Shown piece after piece: positions 41,231 through 54,498 of a DNA stretch of 64,000 bases. Under the pieces are notes generated by a model, which was given only the letters and a program-made list of their open reading frames with translations, made no database searches and had not been told where the DNA came from. A program made the position numbers and the translations under genes. The first letter of the stretch is position 1, and the number at the start of each line of letters is the position of its first letter. The DNA is from Meghimatium bilineatum (Eukaryota > Mollusca > Gastropoda > Stylommatophora > Philomycidae): NCBI GenBank assembly GCA_034231615.1, contig CM067307.1, positions 6,689,013 to 6,753,012 on the forward strand, given 5' to 3'.

Positions 41231-42164
41231 CTCTCTAATAGTTTTCCCTGCACACTACAACATGATATCACTAAGCTAAAAATCATGTAACAGTACACTC
41301 AGAATGAGAGCAGGTAACAAACAACACAGGACACTTACAAAAACCTGCACAAATCCATTGTGGTACAACTTTGTAAAATCACTAAGTGTATATATGGCAA
41401 CACGAAATATCTACATCTAGATGGAAAACATCCAAACTGACAACTCTACTCCAGACTTACTGAAATAATGATGGAAAAAAAATCTTGTTATTATAATTTG
41501 TGTTTAATGAATTTTGTAACAATTTTCAATTATACACAATAAATTATTTCAATTATTTATTTATTTTGAATATCCAAAATGAAGAGAAGTATAAAGTTAA
41601 TAAACAAGAGCACTAGCTCGTTGATAGATCTTCTGACAGTAGTCAAAGAACATAAAATAAATAGTATGAGCACTAACCAGAATTATAGGTTTTGCAAAAA
41701 TTATTCTGCAAGGAACATTGCCATATAAAAGATAAAACGGGGCAATACAGAAAGAAAGATGGAAAGATTACATAAATATGAAATGATTCTTAACTCACCC
41801 ATGTAGCAAGAAAGACGATGCTATCGACAAGATTGGAAGAAAGAAACAAATAATCATTTTAGATTTAGAACAGGCCAGAACAGACTGAAACAACAACATA
41901 TGTATAGAAAGTTTGGAGTTGGTGAGCTCACACTGATACATGCCCCTGTGAACAATCTGCAGAAAATTGAACATATTTAACAGAACTGCCCCCAGTACCA
42001 CACCACATGAATACAACTGTGTCCATCTTGGAAAACTAAAGCTCTGATGAACAAGTTCTTTGGTCTTATCTTGATGCTGTTGACCACAATACAATTCATT
42101 GAAGAAATTAATATCAGCATATGACACTGTAATGTCACCGGACCTTTTCTCCCTGTATACAGAA
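41231..42164. other. No gene seen
   Basis: Intergenic. One - strand frame (41795-42217) has no motif I recognise. Confidence 0.4.
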
Positions 42165-42645
42165 TACAGTATGCGAAATATAGAAGATATGCCCGGAATA
42201 AAAGTGGGAGGATACAATACATAACTTGAGATATGCTGATGACACAGTACTGATCGCAGGAAGCAAACAAGAACTGCAAGCCCTATTAGATAAAGTAGTG
42301 AAGGAAAGTGAAAACAAAGGCCTCAGTTTAAACAAGAAGAAAACAGAAATAATGGTTGTATCAAAGAGACATACACCACCAAGATGCAACATAATAATTA
42401 ATAACACAAAATTGGCACAAGTTGAAAAAGTGAAATATCTTGGCACCCTGTTAACAATCAGAAGGTAGATGCTCAAGTGAGATAAAGAGCCAAGCAGCAT
42501 AAGCCAAATCAGCATTCCAAAAAATGAGAAATTTTTTTTGCAATGGAAGTCTATCAATGCAGACCCGAATTCGGGTGCTGAGATGTTATATTGAACCGAT
42601 TCTTTTTTATGGATGTGAAGCATGGAAAAAAAAGGTTTCCCTCAT
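42165..42645 (+). pseudogene. LINE reverse-transcriptase fragment
   Basis: LRYADDTVLIAGSKQELQAL (intact YADD), KGLSLNKKKTEIMVVSKR, LAQVEKVKYLGTLLT, then after stops RIRVLRCYIEPILFYGCEAW. 5'-truncated, with stops. Confidence 0.8.
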
Positions 42646-42839
42646 TTCCCTGTTTGCTATGATTCTCTGGACATCACCATTTGTCTCGCTACCCACACCC
42701 ATTCAATTTCAGAACCACACGTGTGTGTATCTTGTTTTCTGTGTTATCAACATTTCCCAACAACATTCTTCTCTGGTGATTTAATCCTTAATTTTACTGA
42801 TGTCCACTATTGTCTATTGTCTCTCCCCAGGTGAATGAT

Positions 42840-43130
42840 GGTTGATATTATTCACACTTGCTGTTAATAGTAAGGGTGGGAACTTCAGTTGTTATTCCAA
42901 GTCACCTTAGGTGCATTGAATCCATATTTGTTCACAGCTATTTTGATGTTTTCTTTCCACCGCTTTCTTGGCCTACCTTTGGCTCTATATCCGGATATTC
43001 TTTTCTTTTATGCTCTTATTGTATTTGGTTTGGGTTCATTCTTTGGTTTGGTTTGGTGACCAAACCATTTTATTTTCTGTCTTTTGATATGTTTCATACA
43101 TGATATTATACCTACTCCACACGATGACCA
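42840..43130 (-). pseudogene. LINE 3' fragment (family 3)
   Basis: The reverse strand parallels 53815-54260: GRPRKRWKENIKIAVNKYG-like and RAYKRKEYPDIEP-like broken frames. Confidence 0.6.
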
Positions 43131-44147
43131 ATGTTTGTATTAGCAATATTTAGAAAAAATTTGCCTTCCATCTTCTATTTCTATTTTCTCTTAGTATAAC
43201 AAGCCAGTACTTTAAAATGCCCATGAGATTCTTCCTATTCTTCTTTAACACTATATGTATATGGTCTCAGAGAACTTTTAACTGTTTGTTCTTAGACAGC
43301 ATCACAGAATGTTATCTCAGGACGATATAAAACATCAACATGCAGGTATGTGAAGATTAAATTTACAATGTGTCACAAGACCTAATGACTGGAAAATTGC
43401 ACGATGTCAGGAAACTTCGTTGAGCGTTGAATCACGACCAAGTTCACATGAGTTGAGACTATTTTACATTTGTATCTCGGTGACGTCAGCTGGTTCAAAA
43501 TTTCAGGATAGCATAAGAATATAATAATCAATTTTCCAACATAAAGATGTAGTCATTAAAAGTTCTCTAGATCACACAAGTAATATTTTGCAATAATAAA
43601 CCATGACATAAAAGCTAAAAAATATAAGCTATCGGAATGTTGTCATTTAGTGGAGGCGTATCTTCTCCTCAGTTATATAATAATAAATGGTTCACAAATA
43701 ATAAATAGTTCACAAGTAAATATTCTTTTAACATTTTACAAAACAAGAACTGCAACTCATTTAACATATATTACAAGTTTTATGAATTATTAAGAGTTAT
43801 CTTGTGCTGGTGAGAAATGTACATAAATCTGTGCAAGTTTTACAGCTTATTTTATCTTTTTTTTTGGTGATGGGAAGACTATACAACAGCAGTTTCAACG
43901 GAGAATGTATGAAGCTCCTATCCATGGAGGTATAGGATCATGTTGGTGGGCGTGAAGACAAAATGGATAAATGGGAGGTCACAGGAACGTAACCCTGACA
44001 TTATTTGACTGATAATTAATTAGGTAAGTGACACTGAAATATGATTTTTACAATAAAAATCATGTCCACTAGCAAAATAATTGTATGGAAATATTTTAGC
44101 CAGTAACAAGAAAATCTACTAGCAAGAAAATATCCTCAAACTACGCT
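43131..44147. other. No gene seen
   Basis: Unique AT-rich intergenic sequence. Confidence 0.4.
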
Positions 44148-44425
44148 TCTTCTTCAGTGTTTGTTCTTACTTTGCAGATTAGCAAAATTTAGTATGGAGA
44201 ATGCAATGCATTGAGTCATGGTTTACAGCTTAGCTGTGATATTTGCAGTTTTCGGCCTGACACATTTGATTTCAGCATGGCGTCTGGGTCAATTTAACAA
44301 TCTATGGGATGGGACAGTCATTTCCACCTTCAAACCTCCTTAGTTACCTTGTATGACATGCATGGAGGGTAACATTGTCACTATTATTTACTCCCAATTT
44401 TAGCCCAACAGCACATAGGCGGTAA
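44148..44425 (-). mobile_element. 5'-truncated SINE (family 2)
   Basis: CTTCTTCTTCAGTGTTTGTT at the left, then the reverse of the conserved SINE portion through CTCCCAATTTTAGCCC. Confidence 0.8.
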
Positions 44426-44529
44426 AATAAGTCATTCCACCCTTAACCAATCTGCAGGTAAAATTCATTTCCGTGACCCCTGGGGCATAGAAATATGTTA
44501 TTTATACTAAACCAAGTTCAATTATTTTT

Positions 44530-45180
44530 AATGCCCTAGGAGTTACGAAAACAAATTTGACCTGCAAGTGGGTCAAGAGAGGGAAAAATATTGAGAACCA
44601 CTGCATGAAAAAACAAATTGTGATAAATATAAAACAGTGTTTTCTTAGCATAAATACTTATATCAGTTAAATAAAAACAAAATAATGTGCTACCGGTTAT
44701 TTGGAAATGTGTGTGAAGACTAAACATATCTTTCATTCTTTTTGCTTTATACCTCTTTATTCCTTGCAGCGTCAGGGGTTGAAGAGTTCTCTGGAGATGG
44801 CTTTTTTTTGTGCTTATTAAATATTTGTTTTCATGGACTCTTTTATTTCTGTAATTCATCTTTTGCATGTTCTGCTTCTGGCTTTGCATCCATCGTGCCT
44901 GTATATCAATGCTTTTGAGAGGCACTATATGAAGGTAGTCTGGAAGCATGTGATAATCTCTTATCTGTTATCTTCTAATGTAATCCAGGATTAGCATTGT
45001 GTTTGTTATGTTTTGACTTCTGATTCTGTCTCTTATTGTTACTCTAAGAATTCTACTTAGACAAGTCATTTCTGTTGTAACAAATTTTATTTTGGTTTTT
45101 GTTGTTAGCGTCCACATTTGACATTGGTAGCATAGTGCTGGCATGATGATAGTTTTAATATAGGCCCTGTACTAAACATA
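44530..45180 (-). pseudogene. LINE fragment (family 4), inverted
   Basis: - strand: MPALCYQCQMWTLTTKTKI, a CLSRILRVTIRDRIRSQN-like tract, then RNKRVHENKYLISTKKSH. It follows the YQCQTWTL...LRKA order of family 4. Confidence 0.55.
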
Positions 45181-45887
45181 TAGATTAAAAATATACTAAA
45201 CATAAACAAATGTAAAGTACAATTAGTGCAAGTTTATCTTTAAAAGTATAAAAAGTGTATGTAAATCTGATTTTTCATCAAAAATTAAGCACAAACTCAG
45301 GACCTTCAGGCAAGAAACAATAGCTGAACACAGCAACTGGCCAATCCCCTGACTATAAGACACAAAAATTGGAATTAGCACCTTGTAACAAATATAAATT
45401 AAAGTAATATCTTCCTATGTTATTAGCCATACTGAGAGAAACCGTGTTAGATCCACATTTTTTAAGGGCTGATATGGTCAGCAGCATGCCTGTCGCATTT
45501 AATTTCCCCAAATGATTTGGTACCCATTTTTGTTGACTGAAGTTGATAGTGATATAAAAAGTATTCCAATGGAAAGTCAAACCTAGACCCTCTGTCTAAA
45601 GTGAGTGCAGTAATCATTAAATGAAGTATTTAGAGAAAGGAGCAATGTATTGGTGTAAATATATAATCAGAATTAAGTATTCACAAAGAAAAAAATTCAT
45701 CATTTTGTTTTCATTGTCTCTTTTTGAAAAACTGGCATAGTCAAGGAAGATTAACAATATTTTTTGCATGTTTTATAGAGTGCTAAGTGTCATGGTCTAT
45801 TTTCTTAAAGAAAGGGGGTGGGTGTAGTGAACCCTACAACTTCCCTCCTCTTATCGATATGCTTGTAGAACACAGACTTACACATCA
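45181..45887. other. No gene seen
   Basis: Unique sequence without supported features. Confidence 0.4.
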
Positions 45888-46005
45888 ATGTAATCTATAC
45901 AAAATGTAAAAAAAGTCAATGTAATCTATACAAAATGTAAAAAAAGTCAATGTAATCTATACAAAATGTAAAAAAAGTCAATGTAATCTATACAATATGT
46001 ATACA
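45888..46005. repeat. 31-bp minisatellite, 4 units
   Basis: TCAATGTAATCTATACAAAA followed by TGTAAAAAAAG. Confidence 0.95.
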
Positions 46006-46084
46006 ACTCAATGTAATTTATCCACAATTCATCCAGTTGTTGATAAAACAAATAAAAACAACACTAGGTTAAGTTTGCTAAATT

Positions 46085-46358
46085 TATACCGGGTATTGAA
46101 AGGGGAGAAAGAATAGTGACATTGTTACCTGCCAAGCAGGTCGTAAGAGGCAACTAGGGAGGTTTTGGAGCAAAGTTGACCATCCCATTCCAATTCCATA
46201 GGATTAAAGTGACTCAAAAGCCATGCTGAAATTGGATGTGTCAGACTGAAAGGTGCAGATATCACAACTAAACTGTGAACCATGTCATATTGGATTCTGT
46301 TCTCTGAGCTACATCTTGCTGATCTGCAGGAGTTTGAGAATGAAAGCAGAAGAAAAAT
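46085..46358 (+). mobile_element. 5'-truncated SINE (family 2)
   Basis: GAAAGGGGAGAAAGAATAGT, TCGTAAGAGGCAACTAGGGA, then CTGCAGGAGTTTGAGAATGA and an AGAAGAAAA tail. Confidence 0.85.
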
Positions 46359-46422
46359 AAGCAATCAGAACAGAACCATCGCTGGAGAATAAGCAATCAG
46401 AACAGAACCATCGCTGGAGCTA
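46359..46422. repeat. 32-bp tandem duplication
   Basis: ATAAGCAATCAGAACAGAAC ... CGCTGGAG twice, directly at the SINE tail. Confidence 0.95.
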
Positions 46423-47055
46423 CAGAGTTTCTACCTGAAGTTTAGATAGCTGATGAACAGGAAAGTTGACCATTTATGGGAAACCTGACTTTCCATTATT
46501 CCACTACACCACTTGATAACTTATGACAATAACATTTGGTAAAATGTATACAAAATATATGTGCAATTTCAATTGAGTAAGATCCACAACATATAAATAT
46601 CAATCTTGTGAATCAGATGTGAATGTTGTGAACATAACACCTGAATATCAATCCTGCAACAAGATATATACCTCACATCTAACACATAGGCTATTTAATG
46701 ACAAATATTCTTCACACCTGGCAAGTATTCCTGCTACCTGACAAACAATACTACCACCTGACCAAGCCAGTAGATGAGGGAATGTTTGAGTTATTTAAAC
46801 CCCCTGCTCCCTTAGCAAATCAGAACATGATTTATGGTACTAGAAATTTAGCCACAAAGATGGGTAAATCCCACCTCTTAGCAATTTATCACAAAATGGT
46901 CATCAAATTATTCATCAAAAAGAGGAGTTTACACACGAAAACTCACAAATAATCTTTTTTTTTAAATATTTAGGTAAAACCTTCTCTTTAAAGAAATCAT
47001 ATTTATGGCCCTGTACCTGACAAACATTCCTGTCACAGAAATTTCCTGTGTGAAT

Positions 47056-47061
47056 TTTATT
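47056..47061 (-). terminator. Polyadenylation signal AATAAA for the rhomboid gene
   Basis: TTTATT on the + strand, about 50 bases beyond the rhomboid stop codon on the - strand, is the right distance for a short 3' UTR. Confidence 0.7.
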
Positions 47062-47109
47062 TAATTTTTAGATATATTCTCTTTACATGAGAGGTCAGCC
47101 ACTGGACAT

Positions 47110-47267
47110 TCAACTGTAGTCTTCCTGTGGGTATCCCCTGTAGGCAATATTGAAAATTACACAGAAGCCCACATATGCCATTGCTGTGAATATACTGAAC
47201 CAACCAGAGCTGTCTGTAAATGGGCTTGCCTTGTTGTCTTTCAAGAAGGATGGACCCAGGATAAAGC
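47110..47267 (-). CDS. Rhomboid exon h (seventh membrane segment and C-terminus)
   Basis: Acceptor ATCCTCTAG, 51 codons and TGA. FILGPSFLKDN, then GWFSIFTAMAYVGFCVIFNI and a short tail YRGYPQEDYS. Confidence 0.93.
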
Positions 47268-50200
47268 CTAGAGGATTATAGATAATGGCATTATGAGATA
47301 TTATATATGACAGTTTCAAATTGGATTCAATGAAATTATAGTTTAAAAACTGGAATGTATAAAAATATTCACTCAGAAAAGATAGTTTTAAGAAAGATTA
47401 GGGCAAGAAATTATCATTCCAAGTAGAATTTCCAAAGATAGCATTTTCTTTTAGCCTTTTAGCATTGCAGTCTTAAATGATAGATTCTGTAGAGCATCAG
47501 ACAAAAATGATAGTTTCATGAAGAAATACAGACAGACAAGTTAGTTTCAAATTAAAATTGCAGACAGAAATTAGTTTCAAATAAAATTATGAATGGAGAA
47601 GTTAATTTCAAATAAAACTGTGAATGGAGAAATTAGTTTCATGTAAAATTTTGAATGAAGAAATAAATTTCAAATAAAATTGTTGACAAAGAAGTTAGTT
47701 TCAAATGAAACTGTGAACAGAGGAATTATTTTCAAATAAAATTATTAACAGGGAAATTAATTTCAAATAAAATTGTAAAAGGAGAAACCAGTTTCAAATA
47801 AAATTGTGGACAGAGGTTAGTTTCAAGTAGAATTATTATCAGGGATAACACATTCAATTTCAAGAATGACTATATTCAGGATAACATGAAGTTTCAAGTA
47901 ATATGGAAGTCTGAAATAATACTTTGAAATAAAATTGTGTTCTGTCATTAAAAATTTCAAACAAAATTTTGTGATAACAACTTCAAGCATGATTATGTTA
48001 TGTGATCAATATTTCAAGCAAGATTGTGTTCTGTGATAAAAACTTTAAGCAAGATTGTGTTCTGTGGACAAAAACTCAAAACAAGATTGTAGACACAGAA
48101 TGAAAGTGTCAAGCAGTTTTGTTTTTTATAGTTTCAAGTGAGATTTTGTTGTACTGCATTTTCTACAGTATTCTTAGTGTTTGAGATGAAGGCATTATAA
48201 AACATACCCGTCACTAAGCCCGCAATGTGTGCAGCGAATCCAATTCTTCCATCATAATCGTTATTATAGTACCAACGTCTATAAGCTGCTATTATTATTT
48301 GTGGTATGACTGAAACATAAGGAATAATAAGAATGGATTGTATAACGCAATTGTCATGTGTTGATTATTGTTGGTAAGTGAGATAACTGAAAGATAAAGC
48401 AAAACAATCAAAGTAGATAAACTATGTATAAGGCCAATGTGGGTAAGGGAGATAATTTACAGATAAAAGCAGCATAACAAAGGCAGATAACTTATAGAAA
48501 AAGTCAGGTGGGAATAATTTATGAATACAATAACATAACATAGAGATATAACTTACAGAAAAAAGTGACATGATAACGGTATATAGCTTACAAATGTTTT
48601 TGTGCCTACATATGTATTTTATAGTTAATTAATCTTTATATTATATCAATAATTTATCAATAATTAATTTAAATATTCATTTTTGAGGGTTAGAAGTTAG
48701 GGTTAATTATGTTTTACATAAATAACTAATATTACATTGGGGTCTTTTGTTACCTCTAATATTTTATGGCAGTGTGTCCTGATATAACCTAAATGGACAT
48801 TGTTGCTCACTGGTTGAAAGAGGCACGCCTCTCCAAAAGAGAGGCACACTCATTAACCCTAAACATATTTATATTTAAATTAATAAATGATAAATATAAA
48901 GTAATAAACATAGCAAAGGGAAATAATCACATAGGTAGGCACTAATTCCAAACCAGTACCATTACAGATAAAGAAACATAAAGGGAGATAACTTACAAAT
49001 AAACTAGCATAACAAAGAGAGATAATTTACAGATAAATAACATGTTACTCTAGATGGCTTATATCTAAGTAACATTTTAAATGGAGCTAACATATGAATA
49101 AGTTATAAATGTAGATTACTTCAGGATGAGTAACATAATAAGGAAAATAACTTACAGATAACCAGCATAAGAATAGTTCTGAGAGTTAAGCTACACAGTA
49201 TTCTCTTCTGTTTGCTCTCTGTTTGGTCATTATTCAACTGTTTTCGATTCTGGAATATATCAAAATTATATTTATATATTAAATTCACACTGTTCTACAT
49301 TAATATTTTATGATATGCATGATTATACTTTTATTCATTAGGACCAGAACTCATGGTGACTGCAAATAGAATATAAAAACCCAGAGGCCATTGTGATTGG
49401 ATCACCAGAGCTGCAACCTATCATATTTTTGTATGGTTGTAAATCTCTGATAAAACCAAATTAGACAAATATCCTCAGTTGAAAGCAACATACATCAACA
49501 TAAGAGGTTGGTTGGTTGATTGGCTGGATGGTTGGTTGGCTGAATGACTGACTGGCTGGTTGGTTTGTTGATTGATTGATTGTCTAGTTCAGTGACTAAT
49601 TGGTTAGTTGTTTGACTGATTGGCTGGTTGGTTGGCTGGTTGATTGATTGGTTGGTTGGCTTGTTTTTTGTTGACTGGTTTGTTTTCTGGTTGACTGGTT
49701 GGCTGATTGTTTGGTTGGTTGGCTGGCTGGTTGGTTGGTTGGTTGGTTGGTTGGTTGGTTGATTGGGTTTTTTTGTTGGTTAACTGTGATATTGGTTAGT
49801 TGGCTTGTTGATTTGTTGATTTGTTGGCTGGTTGGTTTGCTTGTTGGTTGTTTGGCTAGATGATTGTTTTTTTGGCTGGCTTGTTGGTTGGCTGGTTTAC
49901 TGGTTGGTTTATTGGTTGACTTGTTGGTTGGTTGGTTGGCTGGCTGGATGGTTGGCTGGTTTGTTGGTTGGCTGGTTTTTTGGATGGTTGGTCTGTATGT
50001 TGGTTTGTTTTTTTGTTTGACTTGTTCATTGGCTGGGTAGCTGGTTGATTGGCTTGTTTGTTGGCTGGTTGACTTGGTTGGCCTGTTGGTTGGCTGATTG
50101 GTTGATTGTTGGCTGATTGGTTGGTTGTTGGCTGGCTGGTTGGCTAGCTGGTTGGTTGACTTGTTGGTTGTTTGGCTTGGTTAGTTAACCATTTTGTTAG

Positions 50201-53200
50201 TTTGTTGGTTGGCTTGGTTGATTGGTTGAATAGCTGGTTGGTTGGTTGGTTGATTGACTTAAAGGTTGTTGGTGTGCTGGTTCGTTAGTTAGTCATCAAA
50301 TCATCATCATTGCATTCCAGACACACTCATAGATGCTCCAATCTCCATTTGAATGTACATAACATTACACAATGACTGACAGTTGCAATCCTTTGAGAGA
50401 CATTCTTCTAAACCCACAGTAGCACTCATTTCTGGCAACTGCATTTCGAGTCCAGTTTATTCAGGAAATATAATTTATATTAGATTTCTTCATAACATCC
50501 TACTACTTATCCTTAATCCCATTACTTTCCATCTTTGTTACTGTAGCCCTTGCCTTTTTGTCAGATAATGTCTTTGTTACTGTAGCCCTTGCCTTTTTGT
50601 CAGATAATGTCTTTGTTACTGTAGCCCTTGCCTTTTTGTCAGATAATGTCTTTGTTACTGTAGCCCTTGCCTTTTTGTCAGATAATGTCTTTGTTACTGT
50701 AGCCCTTGCCTTTTTGTCAGATAATGTCTTTGTTACTGGAACCCTTGCCTTTTTATCAGATAAGGTCTGGATTCGTGTTATTACACAGACACACACATAC
50801 TGGCTCACACCACAAACATATACAGTATATACAATACATATAGAGTTATATAACAAGCAAAAACTACCACCAGGCATATACAGTACATCATCATGTGCCA
50901 TGCCGGCGGGCGTAGGCGGTCATGGCTCTCTACAGCTCTCTGTCCACAGTATTATGTATCAAAGTCGTTGTTGTTTCCTTGCCGTGCCAGGCTGTCAAAC
51001 TGTCTAATATTTTCTCACATTGTCACCCTCTATCTCTGTTATCTTCAATTTTGCCTGTTGTGACTATGTTCTCCAAACCTGCCTGTCTCATGACCTGTCC
51101 TATTCTGCATTTTATTTCTGTAGAACGTATTCCATTTGCTGTAATCATTGTACCTAAATATTTGAATTGGTTGATCTGTTTTGATACTATATCATTCACT
51201 GTGATCTTGCAAGATATAGTTATATAACTAGTAAAAACTACCACCTGGCATATACAGTACATATAGAGTTATATAACAAGCAAAAACCAAGCAGCAAAAT
51301 CAAAGAAGAACATACATGGAGAGATATTGCAACAGACTATTACCACTTACCCTCGACACAAATTACAAATGGTACTCGTGACACAGAAGTTAAAAGGAGA
51401 TAAGAAATGGCTAAAAGTATTTTCAGTAACATAAGGTAAATATTAACATCTAAATAAAATGAACAACAAACAAATTAAAACATGAGAACTATAAAATGCT
51501 ACATCTATTCTACATGTATGACTCCGAAACATGGATAATGAACCCCACAGAAGACAGATGTGTCGGGCCATTGTCACAAATAATACGGCGACACAATGCA
51601 TTTCCATTCTCTGGACTACATCCTGCTGGAAATCTAGTAGGACCATGGTCCTGCTATAAGAGAGATCGAGTGGGAGTTTGAGATTGAACGCTGAAGAAGA
51701 AGAATTGATGCCTTTAAGATGTGGACATATAGATGAAAGAGAAGAAAATACACAAAGAGATTCTGACAAAACTTCATATGAAAAATAACTATTAAAGGAA
51801 ATAAAAATCAAACAAATAAAATATTATGGACATATTAAAAGACATGAATTGTTGGAGAACATCACTTGAGTGCAGGCATAAAGATAAGAGTGGATGGGGT
51901 GTTGAAACCCCCCACCACCAACCTCAAACAAATCAGAGTATGACTTTTAACACTAGGAACATAGTTAAAAAGCTGAAAAACCAAAAAGAAATCAAATTTT
52001 CATGAAAAGGTAATCAAATTTTACATCATTATTGATGATCTGTCCTTTTTTAGAGCTTTAAAAGATCACATCTAAAGCCCTACAGTTGAGGTGAGTCAAG
52101 AAAGAAAGATGTAGACAGAGAAATTAGTGGGAGGGAAACTGAGTTAGAAAGGAACTGTATCCTAGGTAAAGCTATGACTTTTTGGTAGCATATCCTATCC
52201 AGGACGTAGTTATCAACCCAGCATTTATTGGCTGTGGTGATTTTCTAGGCAATATAAATACGTTCAGTAGGTTGCCATTGCTTTCTGAACGGTCCGGATG
52301 CACAATTGCCTGTGGTGAGGATCGAACTCGGTACCTTTGCCGTCACAGACGCGCTCTGTACCACTTCACCACAGAGCCGGACAATCATAGCTATGACTAT
52401 CATAGGTAAAGCCAGGACTGCAAGCCTAGGTAAAGCTAGGACTGTATCATACGTAAAGCTAGGACTGTAAGTTTAGGTAAAGCTGGGACAGTATCATATG
52501 TAAAGCTAGAACTGTAAGCCTAGGTAAAGCTGGGACTGTATCATAGGTAAAGCTAGGACTGTAAACCTAGGTAAAGCTGGGACTGTATCATAGGTAAAGC
52601 TAGGACTGTAAACCTAGGTAAAGCTGGGACTGTATCATAGAGATAAAGCTAGGACTGTAAACCTAGGTAAAGCTGGGACTATATCATCGGTAAAGCTAGG
52701 ACTGTAAGCCTAGGTAAAGCTAGGACTGTAAGCCTAGGTAAAGCTAGGACTGTAAACCTAGGTAAAGCTGGGACTGTATCATAGGTAAAGCTAGGACTGT
52801 AAGCCTAGGTAAAGCTGGGACTATATCATCGGTAAAGCTAGGACTGTAAGCCTAGGTAAAGCTGGGACTATATCATCGGTAAAGCTAGGACTGTAAGCCT
52901 AGGTAAAGCTGGGACTGTATCCTAGCTTTACCTAGGATACTGACTAGAAGAATGCACCAAGGAAAGAGGCAAAGACTGTTGGAGGTTGACATCAACCTAT
53001 GTTGAAGAGGCGGCATATAATAATGATAGCATGTCACTACTGACAATCTGGTAACTTACACAGACACACACACACAATTCAGTACAAATCATATAAATAT
53101 AAACCCATATTGATGTCAGCATGCACACACACACACACACACACATAAACACATACAGACAATTTATTACCTGCCACATAGCAACTGCATGAGCTGTCAT

Positions 53201-54449
53201 GATCGCATATGCTCCGGCAGCAGCACCGGTAAGACCAACATAATGGTCAACCAGCGACTGACTCAAAGAACCTTCAGAAACATTAAAACAGTCTAATGAG
53301 GGAACACAGAAGAAGTCTAATGAAATATGAAAACAGTCTAATGAGGGGTGCAAAGGGAACACAGAAGAAGAAGAAGAAGTCTAATGAAATATTATTTATT
53401 GAAATTTACTACGTATGTGGTGTGAGGGGACGTAGGAATTAACTTTTTAAAGCTTAAAATATGTGCTATTTTGGATTAATATGGTGAGATGGACTTACAT
53501 TCCAACTTTTTAATATTATGGCAGTTTCATTAAAATTTTGTTATAGTATGCACAGCTTTCGTGACGTCATTGAAGTCACATCACTAGCAAATCTTGCTGC
53601 CACAAAAACAAAATGACTAATGCTATCTGAGATGTCTGTTTACTGTGCACGCCAGCTATAGATATGTTTGCTATAGACTTGAGAAGAAAATATGAAATAA
53701 GTGAAAAGAATTATTCAACGGCTAAAGGGGGGATGTTGTGCTCTCAGTGGATTGCATGCAGATATTGCATCCGGCAGAAGTGAAATGTGTACTGCATCTT
53801 TATTGATATTTATGCTATGAATGATGGTTGATCGTATTCACGTTTGCTGTTAAGCGTAGTGGTGGGAGCTTCAGCTGTCCTTCTAAGGCCAGATGTATCA
53901 TCTTGGTTGCATTAATTCCATGTTTGTTCCAGGCTATTTTGATATTTTCTATCCACCATTTTCTTGGTCTACCTTTGGCCATATATCTGGATATTCTTTT
54001 GTTATATGCTCTTATTAATATTTGGGTTGGGTTCATGGTTCATTCTCATAAGGTGAACAAACCATTTTACTTGCTCTCTTTTGATATGCTCAATGCATGA
54101 TATTATACCAACTCTTTTCCTAATTTTGTCACTTCTTATTTTATCTATTTTAGTAACCATTGCAGCTTTTCTCAGACGCTTCATTTCACACATAACGATT
54201 TCTTTCTGCTGTGAGGCTGTTAAGGACCATGTTTGACATTGGTATAAAAATTGTAGATATTATCTGTCTTTTGTTTCCTATCTTGCTGTTTGGGTGAAGA
54301 AGTAATGGTGAAAGTTGGCAGGTATATATATATATATATATATATACATACATACAATATATACATACCTAACAACTTGCACCATTACTTCTTCACCCAA
54401 ACATCAAGATAGAAATCAAAAGACAGATGATATCCACAATTGTTATTAT

Positions 54450-54498
<49 letters not shown>

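Noticed and set aside
41795-42623. Overlapping - strand frames of 100 to 162 codons
   Set aside because: They are antisense shadows of the LINE fragment at 42165-42645 or lack any motif.
50503-51007. Two overlapping frames with VFVTVALAFLSDN or TLSDKKARATVTK repeats
   Set aside because: 39-bp minisatellite open on both strands.
52310-52388. tRNA gene on the - strand
   Set aside because: The same head occurs at 5400-5478 with an identical non-tRNA body; it is a SINE.
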